NCBI GenBank assembly: GCA_016719165.1
Contig: JADKAJ010000009.1
Span: 1 to 64,000, forward strand
From: Chitinophagaceae bacterium
GTDB lineage: Bacteria; Bacteroidota; Bacteroidia; Chitinophagales; Chitinophagaceae
DNA: 64,000 bases
Direction of reading: 5' to 3'
The notes below the pieces were generated by a model that worked only from the letters and a program-made list of their open reading frames with translations, was not told the DNA's origin and did no database searches. Within the stretch, counting starts at the first letter, position 1, and every line of letters starts with the position of its first letter. Both the position numbers and the translations under genes were made by a program. Shown here piece after piece: positions 8,889 through 18,500 of this stretch.

Positions 8889-9692
8889 CTATTGTTTACC
8901 GGCCCTGATGCTATATACCATTGGTATCTTGTCCTCCATGCCTTTAATATGCCATTTATTTTTCTCCGTTTCTACCATATTGTTGAAACAGGGATACGGA
9001 GAGTACATAAATTCATTAAAATGATGTAACCGTAATCCTTTTTTTATCAACGCATTCAATATTTCGCTGATACTGTGATTCCAACCATACTCTTTACCCG
9101 AAATGTCAGCATTTTTGTCAGTATATGTCCCTTCACTTTCAACTACTATGATCTCCTTGTTATCATAAGAATATTTGATATGAATAAACTCATCATCGAA
9201 CATCCATAAAACCGGATGAAAATCTGCCATATAAAACGTACCTCCCGGTTTAAGGTAGTATGAAATTATATCAGCCCATTTATCCAAATCTGGCAACCAG
9301 CCAATTGTTCCATAAGAAGTAAATACAATGTCAAACTTCTCATCCAGATGCTGTTTCAAATCATATACGTTACAACAAATGAATTTTGCTTCCAGGCCCA
9401 AGTTGTCAGTCAGCTGCATAGCTTCTTTGACAGCTTCATCAGAAAAATCAACTCCTGTCACTTCAGCCCCCAGCCTGGCCCAGTTTAAACTATCCATTCC
9501 AAAATGGCATTGCAGGTGTAATAGTTTTTTATCCCTTACATCACCCAACTCACTCAATTCAATGGGGGTTAATACATTTTCCCCGGACATGAATCCTTTG
9601 AGGTTATAGAAAGATGAGTCTTTATGTACAACAGTTCGTTTGTTCCAGAGTTCCTTGTTAGCGGAAAAATAGGCTGAGTAATCGCGGCTCAT
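8889..9692 (-). CDS. Class I SAM-dependent methyltransferase
   Basis: About 267 residues. Motif I of the Rossmann fold is KKLLHLQCHFGMDSLNWARLGAEVTGVDFSDEAV, with the acidic residue at the end of beta-2 (VDFSD). FDIVFTSYGTIGWLPDLDKWADIISYYLKPGGTFYMAD follows, typical of Methyltransf_11/25 proteins. The acceptor substrate cannot be told. ATG 9692 is preferred to TTG 9698. A TACATTTG box lies just upstream on the same strand and may be its -7 element, with a very short leader. Confidence 0.85.
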   Translation of the reverse strand: MSRDYSAYFSANKELWNKRTVVHKDSSFYNLKGFMSGENVLTPIELSELGDVRDKKLLHLQCHFGMDSLNWARLGAEVTGVDFSDEAVKEAMQLTDNLGLEAKFICCNVYDLKQHLDEKFDIVFTSYGTIGWLPDLDKWADIISYYLKPGGTFYMADFHPVLWMFDDEFIHIKYSYDNKEIIVVESEGTYTDKNADISGKEYGWNHSISEILNALIKKGLRLHHFNEFMYSPYPCFNNMVETEKNKWHIKGMEDKIPMVYSIRAGKQ

Positions 9693-9777
9693 AAACAAAT
9701 GTATTCAGATTACAGGATTACCAAACCATTCATTTCAATATTTCTTAAAGTATCTTTACCTCTTATCAAGGGCAAGT

Positions 9778-12696
9778 ATGAAGGATGCATTAAGTCAATT
9801 ACGCAAACAGCTTCGGGGGGAACTTTTTACCGACAATACTATAAGAACATTATACGCAACGGATGCCAGTGCTTACCGGGAAATGCCATTGGCCGTTGCT
9901 ATTCCAAAATCTGTAGATGATCTAAAAGCACTAATTGCTTTTGCCAGGCAACAAAAAACATCCCTTATTCCCCGTACAGCTGGCACTTCGCTTGCAGGCC
10001 AGGTCGTGGGTAATGGCATTGTAGTTGACGTATCGAAACACTTTACCGCCATCTTAGAACTAAATACAACAGAAAGTTGGGTAAGGGTACAGCCCGGTGT
10101 CATAAGGGATGAACTCAATATGTTCTTAAAGCCATATGGGTTATTTTTTGGGCCCGAAACCTCTACCGCCAACAGGGCAATGATCGGAGGAATGGTCGGT
10201 AACAATTCCTGCGGCAGCAACTCTGTTGTCTACAGAAGTACACGGGAACATTTACTGGAAGTAAAAGCGTTGTTGAGTGATGGTAGCGAAGCAGTTTTTA
10301 ATGCCATAAGTCTGGATGACTTTCATGCAAAATGCGAAGGCGATACACTGGAAGGATCTATTTACAGAAAGGTAAGAAGTATCTTAAGCAATTATGATAA
10401 CCAGGAGGAGATACGAAAAGAGTTTCCTAAAAAAACAGTGGAAAGGAGAAATACAGGTTATGCTCTTGATTTATTATTAGATACTGCACCATTTACCGCA
10501 GGCGGAGAAGCGTTTAATTTTTGTAAACTTATTGCTGGCTCAGAAGGAACATTGGCATTTATCACCGAAATAAAATTAAACATCGTACCCCTGACACCAA
10601 AAGAAACAGGTCTGCTATGTGTACATTTTAACAGCATTGATGAAAGCTTAAGAGCCAATCTTATAGGACTGAAATATAAACCGAGTGCCAGTGAATTAAT
10701 TGACCATTATATTTTGGAGTGTACAAAAGATAATATTGAACAAAGGAAGAACCGCTTTTTTGTACAGGGTGACCCCGCAGCAATTTTAGTAATTGAATTT
10801 TGCAGGGAAACCCGTGAAGAAATCATTGCCATCACGCAACAGGTAGAATCTGAAATGCGTTCCAACGGCCTGGGGTATCATTTCCCGGTATTATTTGGTG
10901 CCGACAGTAAAAAAATATGGACTCTCCGGAAAGCAGGGCTGGGATTGCTTAGTAATCTACCCGGTGATGCAAAAGCGGTACCTGTAATAGAAGACACTGC
11001 AGTAGATGTAAATGATTTACCAGCCTATATCCGTGATTTTAATGAGATACTGAAAAAACACAAACTATACTCCGTTCACTATGCACATGCAGGCAGTGGT
11101 GAACTGCATTTACGTCCTATTATCAATTTAAAAACGATAGAAGGCAATCAATTATTCAGAACGATTGCTGAAGAAATTGCAACCCTTGTAAAAAAATATA
11201 ATGGCTCTTTAAGTGGGGAACATGGTGATGGAAGATTGAGAGGAGAGTTTATCAAACAAATGGTGGGAGCGAAAAACTATGCACTATTAAAAGAGATAAA
11301 AAAAGCCTGGGATCCTGAAAACATCTTTAATCCTGATAAAATAGTAGACACCCCCAGCATGAATACCATGCTGCGATATATTCCCGGGCATCAAACACCA
11401 GCTTTTAAAACTCATTTCCGGTTTAACAACCAGGATGTACTGCAACATGCCGAGCAATGTAATGGGAGCGGCGATTGCAGAAAGACATCATTAAGTGGTG
11501 GTACAATGTGCCCTTCCTTCATGGCTACTAAAAACGAAAAAGACACTACAAGGGCCAGGGCCAATATCTTACGGGAGTTTTTAACAAACAGCAATAAATC
11601 AAACAGGTTCGATCATAAAGAAATTTATGAAGTAATGGACCTTTGTTTGAGTTGTAAGGGTTGCAAAAGTGAATGCCCCAGCAATGTAGATGTTGCGAAA
11701 CTTAAAGCAGAATTTTTACAACATTACTACGATGTCAATGGGGTTCCCTTTCGAAGCAAACTGATTGCCAATTTTACAGCATCAGCAAAATTAGGAGCCC
11801 TGGTACCCGGCTTATACAATTTTGCTGTCACCAATACTTTTACCGGGAATACAATAAAAAAATTATCGGGTTTTGCCGTTAAACGAAGCATGCCCACATT
11901 ATATAAAACAACTTTACAACAATGGCTCAAGAAACATAAAAATGAAAAGCCATTCACTTCCGGTAAAAAGGTCTTTCTTTTCTGTGATGAGTTTACGAAT
12001 TACAATGACACTGAAATTGGTATTAAAGCAATCTTATTATTAGAAAAATTAGGTTACAAAGTAACTATTCCTGAACATTTAGAAAGCAGCCGTACATGGC
12101 TGAGCAAGGGTCTTGTTCGTAAAGCAAAAAAAATCATCAATACAAACATTGAATTGCTGCACCCGGTTGTTTCTGTCGATACTCCTATGATCGGAATCGA
12201 GCCCTCGGCGATTTTAACATTCAGGGATGAATATATTGATCTGGCTACAGATGAAAATATAACCAAAGCAAAGGAACTGAGTAGTGCAGTTTTTTGTATC
12301 GATGAGTTTATAGCCAATGAGTTTGCAGCAGGCAAAATTGCTACCTCCCTGTTTACCAATGAAAAGCGGCATATCAAATTACATGGCCATTGCCAGCAAA
12401 AAGCATTGAGTACAATAACTTCAACTTCTTCGGCTCTATCAATACCCCAAAATTATACAGTTGAAATAATACCCAGCGGTTGTTGTGGTATGGCGGGTTC
12501 TTTTGGCTATGAGAAAGAACATTATGATATAAGCATGCAAATCGGGGAATTAGTATTATTTCCTGCTATCCGAACCGCTGCTCCTGAAACAATTATTGCT
12601 GCTCCCGGCACCAGTTGCAGGCACCAGATTAAGGATGGCACAGGCGTGAAAGCTAAACACCCGGTAGAAATTTTGTGGGAAGCGATTGAAAAATAA
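9778..12696 (+). CDS. FAD-linked oxidase / Fe-S oxidoreductase fusion (D-lactate or glycolate dehydrogenase-like)
   Basis: 972 residues. Residues about 20-210 form an FAD-binding PCMH domain (SLIPRTAGTSLAGQVVGNGIVVDVS; ETSTANRAMIGGMVGNNSCGSNS). Residues about 220-520 are the FAD-oxidase C-terminal domain, with HYAHAGSGELHLRP and SLSGEHGDGRLRGEF. A ferredoxin-like segment follows with two Cys clusters, around residue 560 and CLSCKGCKSECP near 623. The C-terminal part holds a CCG-type cysteine-rich motif (SGCCGMAGSFG, about 901). Such fusions oxidise 2-hydroxy acids such as D-lactate or D-2-hydroxyglutarate and pass electrons through Fe-S centres to the respiratory chain. The substrate is not decided by sequence alone. 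The gene stands alone, with two hairpins downstream. Confidence 0.88.
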   Translation: MKDALSQLRKQLRGELFTDNTIRTLYATDASAYREMPLAVAIPKSVDDLKALIAFARQQKTSLIPRTAGTSLAGQVVGNGIVVDVSKHFTAILELNTTESWVRVQPGVIRDELNMFLKPYGLFFGPETSTANRAMIGGMVGNNSCGSNSVVYRSTREHLLEVKALLSDGSEAVFNAISLDDFHAKCEGDTLEGSIYRKVRSILSNYDNQEEIRKEFPKKTVERRNTGYALDLLLDTAPFTAGGEAFNFCKLIAGSEGTLAFITEIKLNIVPLTPKETGLLCVHFNSIDESLRANLIGLKYKPSASELIDHYILECTKDNIEQRKNRFFVQGDPAAILVIEFCRETREEIIAITQQVESEMRSNGLGYHFPVLFGADSKKIWTLRKAGLGLLSNLPGDAKAVPVIEDTAVDVNDLPAYIRDFNEILKKHKLYSVHYAHAGSGELHLRPIINLKTIEGNQLFRTIAEEIATLVKKYNGSLSGEHGDGRLRGEFIKQMVGAKNYALLKEIKKAWDPENIFNPDKIVDTPSMNTMLRYIPGHQTPAFKTHFRFNNQDVLQHAEQCNGSGDCRKTSLSGGTMCPSFMATKNEKDTTRARANILREFLTNSNKSNRFDHKEIYEVMDLCLSCKGCKSECPSNVDVAKLKAEFLQHYYDVNGVPFRSKLIANFTASAKLGALVPGLYNFAVTNTFTGNTIKKLSGFAVKRSMPTLYKTTLQQWLKKHKNEKPFTSGKKVFLFCDEFTNYNDTEIGIKAILLLEKLGYKVTIPEHLESSRTWLSKGLVRKAKKIINTNIELLHPVVSVDTPMIGIEPSAILTFRDEYIDLATDENITKAKELSSAVFCIDEFIANEFAAGKIATSLFTNEKRHIKLHGHCQQKALSTITSTSSALSIPQNYTVEIIPSGCCGMAGSFGYEKEHYDISMQIGELVLFPAIRTAAPETIIAAPGTSCRHQIKDGTGVKAKHPVEILWEAIEK

Positions 12697-12728
12697 TTCG
12701 GCTGGTAACAAGTTTGAATACAGCATCA

Positions 12729-12788
12729 AAGCTTAATAAAATTTCATTAAGCTTATCAGAACGCTGCTTTGGATAAAGCGGCGTTCTG
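12729..12788 (+). terminator. Two adjacent hairpins after the oxidoreductase gene
   Basis: The first hairpin pairs AAGCTTAAT with ATTAAGCTT (12729-12754). The second is stronger: CAGAACGC plus GCTTT pairs with AAAGC plus GCGTTCTG across a 4-base loop, with one T-G wobble (12757-12788). No T-run follows. They occupy the gene-free stretch 12697-13018 between this gene and the oppositely oriented GIN gene. I see nothing else in that stretch apart from AT-rich sequence. Confidence 0.55.
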
Positions 12789-13018
12789 AGCATTAGTGAA
12801 CTATCAATTAATCCCTCCACATTCAATCTTAAAAGCAAGGATCAACAAAATAATTTAATATTCTACTTTATGGCACCTGGCACATGTTGCTGTTAAAAAT
12901 AAATAACCATGCTGCCTATTCATGAATTTATATATTACTATTACAAATATCAACAAAACCAGAAGCAGTTAGCATAAGTTGTATTTTTCCCCAACCTGGC
13001 AATCCAGCCCCATTTTGC

Positions 13019-13726
13019 TTATTCCTGGATTATCCTGGCAGACCCGGTTTGAATTATATTTTTTATTGGCGGATTACCCTGATAGTATATCCTGCTTTGA
13101 CCAGAAGCGTCTGCGTTGAGTGAATTGCCAACTTTTAGCTTAATTGTTGACTGCCCCGTTGCAATCGCAGTGGCTGTTACTACAGGCATCAGGCCATAGG
13201 CAAGAATTTCAGATTGACCGCTGGCATTAGTTTCCAGCCCAGTGCTACTACCACCCAGGAATTCAATTTTTGACTGGCCGCTGGCCTGTGCAAAGAATTT
13301 TGGTGCATTTACATGTATCCAACAAGCTGCCTGGCCGGACATATTCAGCGTTACAGGAACAGTTTCAGAAAACCCTGAAATAGTAGCCTGAGACTGACCG
13401 GCCAGCATTACACCTTCAAGAGAAGGCATAGTAATAGTAAAAGTGACCCTTTTACGATTGGGTTTATAACGGTTATATTCAATCTTCAACAGATCACCGG
13501 CATTCTGTACAAGAAGATCATTTATATCCCTTTCTTCACCACGGGCCACAATAGAAAAACTGGTTCCGCTTGTAATTGTAAAACGATGCTGATCACCGGC
13601 ATCAATTTTCGTAAACCCAGCATTACTGAAACTACGAACGATTGGGTCAATTGGCTCTTTTGAGCAGGAAACGATCAAAGTACAGCAAATAGCGAACACA
13701 AAAAATACAGGAAACAATTTTTTCAT
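13019..13726 (-). CDS. GIN-domain (DUF2807) lipoprotein
   Basis: 235 residues with a lipoprotein signal peptide (lipobox IVSC, lipidated Cys at residue 21). The rest is a head GIN-domain beta-solenoid, seen as repeating short strands each carrying a G-Q-S turn (MLAGQSQATI, NMSGQAACWI, QASGQSKIEF, NASGQSEILA, ATGQSTIKL, DASGQSRIYY). GIN domains are common surface proteins in Bacteroidota with suspected adhesive or envelope roles; the precise function is unknown. Its promoter carries the CACAT-N4-ATGTG-type palindrome at the same -7 spacing as the response regulator gene, so it is probably a target of that system (inference). Confidence 0.85.
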   Translation of the reverse strand: MKKLFPVFFVFAICCTLIVSCSKEPIDPIVRSFSNAGFTKIDAGDQHRFTITSGTSFSIVARGEERDINDLLVQNAGDLLKIEYNRYKPNRKRVTFTITMPSLEGVMLAGQSQATISGFSETVPVTLNMSGQAACWIHVNAPKFFAQASGQSKIEFLGGSSTGLETNASGQSEILAYGLMPVVTATAIATGQSTIKLKVGNSLNADASGQSRIYYQGNPPIKNIIQTGSARIIQE

Positions 13727-13761
13727 CTGAATAAGGTTTAAGGTTATTGATAAGAATTACA

Positions 13762-13769
13762 CAAAAATG
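13762..13769 (-). promoter_or_regulatory. -7 box (CATTTTTG) of the GIN lipoprotein gene
   Basis: On the minus strand CATTTTTG fits the Bacteroidota -7 consensus TAnnTTTG except for the first base. It ends 36 bases before the start codon. Its first base is 31.5 bases from the centre of the palindrome at 13794-13807. Confidence 0.5.
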
Positions 13770-13793
13770 TTATAATCAACTGGCAAAAACAAT

Positions 13794-13807
13794 CGCATGA
13801 ATATGTG
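13794..13807. promoter_or_regulatory. CACAT-N4-ATGTG operator, one mismatch
   Basis: CGCAT-GAAT-ATGTG upstream of the GIN lipoprotein gene. One base differs from the consensus shared with 14585, 15462 and 19702. The identical spacing to the -7 box supports it as a real site. Confidence 0.55.
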
Positions 13808-13817
13808 AAAAAGAAAA

Positions 13818-13840
13818 GCCCTCTTTAGACAAAGAAGGCC
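13818..13840. terminator. Hairpin between the two GIN genes
   Basis: GCCCTCTTT and AAAGAAGGC pair with one mismatch around AGAC, downstream of the second GIN gene (minus strand). There is no long T-run. It could end that transcript just before the operator of the first GIN gene. Confidence 0.45.
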
Positions 13841-13962
13841 TGTTATGATTGCTTATATAGGAGAGAGAGTTAATTAAGTTTTCTAACTATCTTAAGTAAT
13901 CGTTAGTACAGAGTTAACAATCCTGTTCCCTTTATTAGAATCATTGTTGGCGGAAATATTAT

Positions 13963-14433
13963 TTATGCACCTCTAAATTCATACTCACTTGTACCACTAA
14001 TATCGATTCTACCCCTTGACTTAATAAAAAGCTTGCAGGCACCGTTGACCACAACCAGCATCCCTGCATTATTTAAGGTTGAAGCAGTGCTGACATAAGA
14101 ATCACCGTTTATAACGACTTGTCTGAGTAAAGCCGCAGGAACATAAACAGTCACCCTTTCCCCTTTTTCACTGCCGGCCAGCCATAAATATAACCGACCT
14201 CGTTTTACAGTAGCTCTTACTCTCTTTACGTATTCCTTATCACCTGCCAGCGAAATTTCATTTCCGGTTTCATTGGTCAATACCACAGCAATATTATCTT
14301 CTACTTCAAGACTGGTAAATGATTTATCAAAAGAAATCTTCATCAATGGCGGATCGACATCAACAGAAGCTGCGAAACCGAATGTAGCCACGGAGAATAC
14401 TGATAATAGCAATACAATAATTTTGTTTTTCAT
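13963..14433 (-). CDS. GIN-domain (DUF2807-like) secreted protein
   Basis: About 156 residues with an ordinary signal peptide (KIIVLLLSVFSVATFGFAAS). A short beta-rich domain follows, resembling the first half of GIN proteins (SFTSLEVEDNIAVVLTNETGNEISLAGDKEYVKRVRATVKRGRLYLWL). It ends early, after about five strands (ISGTSEYEFRGA). It is therefore a mini-GIN protein, shorter than its neighbour, and lacks the lipobox. The ATG at 14433 is used; 14442 would be a TTG. It is divergent from the lipoprotein gene at 14646, and the shared 200-base gap holds three palindromes. Confidence 0.7.
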   Translation of the reverse strand: MKNKIIVLLLSVFSVATFGFAASVDVDPPLMKISFDKSFTSLEVEDNIAVVLTNETGNEISLAGDKEYVKRVRATVKRGRLYLWLAGSEKGERVTVYVPAALLRQVVINGDSYVSTASTLNNAGMLVVVNGACKLFIKSRGRIDISGTSEYEFRGA

Positions 14434-14473
14434 GATTTTCAATTTGTAAGGTTTATTTATTTTAATGACAGAT

Positions 14474-14481
14474 CAAATGTC
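14474..14481 (-). promoter_or_regulatory. -7 box (GACATTTG) of the mini-GIN gene
   Basis: On the minus strand GACATTTG matches TAnnTTTG at all but the first base. Its first base lies 31.5 bases from the centre of the ACAT-AAGT-ATGT palindrome at 14507-14518. Confidence 0.45.
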
Positions 14482-14506
14482 AGTATATAAATCAGGCAAA
14501 AAAATA

Positions 14507-14518
14507 ACATAAGTATGT
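14507..14518. promoter_or_regulatory. Operator core ACAT-N4-ATGT for the mini-GIN gene
   Basis: ACAT-AAGT-ATGT keeps the inner four bases of each arm of the CACAT-N4-ATGTG palindrome but not the outer C and G. Its spacing to the -7 box on the minus strand is the same as at three other promoters. Confidence 0.45.
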
Positions 14519-14548
14519 ACAATTAATGACCTTAGACCTCTTCCGGCT

Positions 14549-14562
14549 CACATAAATATGTT
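14549..14562. promoter_or_regulatory. CACAT-N4-ATGTT operator, middle of divergent region
   Basis: CACAT-AAAT-ATGTT, one mismatch from the consensus, 37 bases upstream (centre to centre) of the next site. It lies between the mini-GIN gene and the lipoprotein gene and could be a second, upstream site for either. Confidence 0.5.
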
Positions 14563-14584
14563 AACCGGGGTATCTTTTCTGATT

Positions 14585-14600
14585 TCACATATTCATGTGA
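14585..14600. promoter_or_regulatory. TCACAT-N4-ATGTGA operator of the lipoprotein gene
   Basis: A perfect 6-bp inverted repeat with a 4-base centre (ATTC). Its centre is 31.5 bases before the -7 box TAATTTTG at 14624, close to position -44 of the predicted transcript, a usual place for an activator next to RNA polymerase. Confidence 0.65.
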
Positions 14601-14623
14601 TATAAAATATTTAGGAGGTCAAA

Positions 14624-14631
14624 TAATTTTG
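14624..14631 (+). promoter_or_regulatory. -7 box (TAATTTTG) of the lipoprotein gene
   Basis: An exact TAnnTTTG match, 15 bases before the ATG at 14646. No TTTG -33 element occurs at the usual 19-21 base spacing, which fits an activator-dependent promoter. Confidence 0.6.
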
Positions 14632-14645
14632 TCTGAAATTAAATT

Positions 14646-15437
14646 ATGGCAAAGCAAATAATAGCTGCATGTATTATTGCACTACTGACATCCTGCTCAA
14701 CTGCAAAGATGGCGGTGGATGAATCTCAATGGAATAACACACAAGAACTGGCGGTAAAAGGGCGACAGGGCTTACTGATCAAACAAAAACTCAGTTTTGG
14801 TGAGTATAAAACAGTTTCTGTAAACCGTTCCTGGACAAAAGGCAGTAGTAGTTTTGCAGGCTGGGCTACCGGCAGACCCGGCTATAATGATTACGAAAGA
14901 GTGATCGGCACTGAGTATTCACAGCGCAAACAAACTATCCGCTTTGAGATGACTGATGATAAAGGCAATGAAAGCAGTGTTTTTTGCTTATCCCGGTCAA
15001 GGGAGAAGGATTTTATGATCGGCAATAACCCCAACAGCCTGCTTAATATATTGCTGGACATCTCTGGTAAAGGCGATATGTCTGAAAATACATTCTGGAC
15101 CAAAATATTTATCAATAACCAATCCAGATCATGGGAGATGTTACTTGATAATGAAGCTTCACAAAGAAATAGTAAATCCTATACTGGAGTAGTGGCTCAA
15201 AGCCACGATGATTATTATACAATTCACCCTGTATATAAAATAGCAGGTAAAAATGAGAAGGTATATACAATGCCTGTAGGCGCTGTGGGGTTTGAGTTAA
15301 GAAACAAAGAAGGAAAACCGGTTGCTGCTGTATCAGCTATTGATAAGGGGGCAGTTTACTTAAACAGTACTGATCCGGGAGAAAAATTCCTGCTTTCCAA
15401 TATCTGTGCAGCTATACTTCTCAGGGAATCTATTTAA
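14646..15437 (+). CDS. Lipoprotein of unknown function in the two-component island
   Basis: 263 residues with a clear lipobox (LLTSC, Cys at residue 17). The mature part is beta-rich without a recognised catalytic motif: VKGRQGLLIKQKLSFGEYKTVSVNRSWTKGSS, then alternating short strands and a C-terminal half with GAVGFELRNKEGKPVAAVSAIDKGAVYLN. It is probably anchored in the outer membrane facing the periplasm. The promoter has a perfect operator and an exact -7 box, and the gene lies immediately upstream of the sensor kinase. A role as a target or accessory of that system is an inference from position only. Confidence 0.75.
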   Translation: MAKQIIAACIIALLTSCSTAKMAVDESQWNNTQELAVKGRQGLLIKQKLSFGEYKTVSVNRSWTKGSSSFAGWATGRPGYNDYERVIGTEYSQRKQTIRFEMTDDKGNESSVFCLSRSREKDFMIGNNPNSLLNILLDISGKGDMSENTFWTKIFINNQSRSWEMLLDNEASQRNSKSYTGVVAQSHDDYYTIHPVYKIAGKNEKVYTMPVGAVGFELRNKEGKPVAAVSAIDKGAVYLNSTDPGEKFLLSNICAAILLRESI

Positions 15438-15461
15438 GATAAAGGGACAAGGAGCCAATCC

Positions 15462-15477
15462 CCACATAAATATGTGG
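15462..15477. promoter_or_regulatory. CCACAT-N4-ATGTGG operator upstream of the sensor kinase
   Basis: Arms CCACATA and TATGTGG around AA form a perfect 7-bp inverted repeat, 25 bases after the lipoprotein stop. The nearest -7 box, TAGATTTG at 15517, is 47.5 bases from the centre, 16 more than at the other promoters. It may act differently here or be used by another start site. Confidence 0.6.
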
Positions 15478-15516
15478 TTTTTAAAAAGCGACCTTTCATA
15501 TGCCGGTTCCACTTGT

Positions 15517-15524
15517 TAGATTTG
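15517..15524 (+). promoter_or_regulatory. Candidate -7 box (TAGATTTG) of the sensor kinase gene
   Basis: An exact TAnnTTTG match, only 5 bases before the ATG at 15530. If used, the transcript would be almost leaderless or translation would start further in (ATG 15542). Confidence 0.4.
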
Positions 15525-15529
15525 TATAT

Positions 15530-18500
15530 ATGAGAAAACTGATGCTTTTGGCTGTATTGCTGAATGGCCTTTTGGCATATGCCCAGCAAGGCTATACATT
15601 CAATCGTATCAGTACTGATGATGCACTTGGTCTTTCTTCCAACGCTGTTTATTGCACTTACCAGGATAAAAAGGGTTATATATGGGTAGGCACCGCCAAT
15701 GGATTACAGCGCTTTGATGGCAGCAAGTTTGTGAGCTTTGGTAACAGCGATCCTGGTAGTACATTATTACCTATTTCTGATCTTACCCAGATAATTCCCG
15801 GTGAAAATGGTATGTTCTGGCTGTTTTTTGCATCCCGCTTTGAAATAGGGCTGTTTGACCCCGTTTCATTCCGTTATAATACTGTACCTGTTACACCATC
15901 TAAACCCATACCTGCCAGGAACAACATGAAGCTCTGGAAAGATAGACATGAGAATTTATATCTTATTATATGGAAATATGGTATTCTTCGTTATAACAAG
16001 GTCACACATAGCTTTTCAGACGAAAATCCTTTTCCACTTCCAAATGGCTGGGTATCTTCTATTGGTGTATTTGAAGACACCATAAAAAAGCAGATCTGGT
16101 TTCCCTGCCCTGACAGCGGTCTTGCTTTATACGATCTTGCCTCAAAGAAAATGTATTCCAGCAGCTATAATCCCTTACATATTCCGCTACTTGATAATAA
16201 GAAGATAATTCCGGGGAACACTGAAATATTTATTGATAGCCGCAGAAGGCACTGGGTATTCAACTGGACCAGTGCCCAGCATAAATGGTGTTTTGATGAA
16301 AGAGGAAATATTTTGAAAGATACAGCCGGGATCAATGACAACCGAGAATATTCTGAACTTGCCAATTTTTTTGAAACAAAACAACAGGTATTATGGGTAT
16401 ATGGAGCAAATGCACTTTTCAATTTTGATAATGATGATAAAAGATTTTTCTTTTATAAGCCTGGCTTAACAAGTGAGACAGGTATTCCTTATCATTCTGC
16501 ACATTATATTATGGAAGACAGGGATGGCAGTATCTGGGTATCTACAGATAACGGACTTTTTTTTGCTACTCCTGAAAGCGGCACTTATGGTGTGGTCAAC
16601 ATACTGTTTGATGAAAGAAAGGGGGGCGTTGATTTTACTGACCTTATACAGTTGAGAAGCGGCGAATACTGGCTAAGTACCTGGGGGAAGGGAGTAATAA
16701 CACTGAATAAAAATTTTAATACCTATAAGGCAGGCATTTATGAGCATATGCCTAAAATGGACCCGGTAAGTTTTTCACAATACAACCAGGCTTGGGCATT
16801 ATATCAGCATACAGATGGAAAGGTTTGGATTGGTTGTCAGGCTGGTAAATACATTGTCTTTGACACTATTACAAAAAAATCAGTTTTCACTGAACTAAAA
16901 GAAGCGGAAGGGGCCACCATTCGCTTTATTACCGGAGATAAAAATGGCAATATTTGGTTTTCTACACAAAGAGGGCACATCATTTTTTATGATGGAAAAA
17001 AATTTACTGTTGTTCAGCAATTCGGAACCATAATTCCCAAAATATTAATAGACAATAACAGGTTGCTTTGGCTGGCAACTTTTAACCAGGGGCTTTACTG
17101 CCTGAGTGCTGATGGTAAAACAGTTCTAAAACACTATACCAGCGACAGTAAAGAAAATGCACTGTTCATTAACTCTGGTGACGACATAGATCAAATCAAT
17201 GACACAACGATTGCGTATGGTGCAGGCGCCCTGAATCTTATCAATACAAGAACCGGAAAAGTAACCTGGCGCACATTTGATGAAGGATTGCCGGGCAATT
17301 CAATCAGGCGTATACGGGCAGACAGAAATGGCAACTTGTGGATCATTACAAGGAACGGATTGTGTAAATATAATCCCCGGACCAACCGCTTTACTCCTTA
17401 TGGCAGAAAAGATGGCATTACGCTGGCCAATATGACTGCAGCAGCAGATTTTATCAGTGATGAAGACTATATTCTATTTGCCGGATCAAATGGGCTAATG
17501 TATTTTATGCCATCTCTTTTTGAAAATAAAAAGCCGCCGGCTAATGTAACTATTACTGATTTTAAATTATTCAACGACTATCTTCCATTAGATTCTTTAC
17601 TTAAGCGGCCAAAACTAGAGTTTAACGCTGACGAAAATTCTTTTAGTATCTACTTCTCTTCACTCAGCTATTCTCAAAAGGAGAAACTGACCTACTATTA
17701 TAAAATGGACGGAGTAGACAAGGGGTGGACAAAAGCAGACCGGCAGAACTTTGTGAACTATCCGCTGCTGCCTCCCGGCCATTATACCTTTAGTATTTAC
17801 TGCGAAAACATTGATGGTATCCGCTCTAAGGAGATTACCTCATTTGAAATCTATATTAAACCTCCTTTCTGGAAAACCTATTGGTTTGTCAGCACCTTAT
17901 TACTGATTATCCTGTTGTTTATCTATGCATTACACCGGCTTCGGGTTAATAAGTTACTGGCCGTTGAAAAGATCAGGAACCGGGTGGCCAGGGATCTGCA
18001 TGACGATATGGGATCTACTCTTAGCACCATTAATATACTCAGTACAATGGCAAAAAGTAAACTGAATTCTGATAATGTAAAAACAAGTGAGTTTATCAGC
18101 AAGATCAGCGAGAACAGCCAGCGTATGATGGAAGCAATGGATGACATTGTCTGGAGTATAAAGCCCATGAACGACAGTATGCAGAAGATCATTGCGAGGA
18201 TGAGGGAGTATGCCACCAATATACTTGAGGCAAAAGACATTGAATTGTTGTTTAACATAGAAGAAGAAGTAAATGATGTAAAACTGGATATGGAGGCCCG
18301 CAGGGACTTCTTCCTCATATTCAAAGAAGCAGTGAACAATGCAGCGAAGTATTCAAAATCCGAAATAGTAAAGATCAGCCTGCTTATTAATAATAAACAG
18401 CTTACCCTTGAAGTCATTGATGATGGAGAAGGTTTTGATGTGGCTCATGCTGATAGTGGAAACGGACTTAGCAATATGCAAAAAAGAGCTGATGCTATGC

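Noticed and set aside
15517..15524. Claim that the kinase transcript is leaderless
   Set aside because: The -7 box is close to the start, but another ATG 12 bases on and unknown transcript start leave it open.
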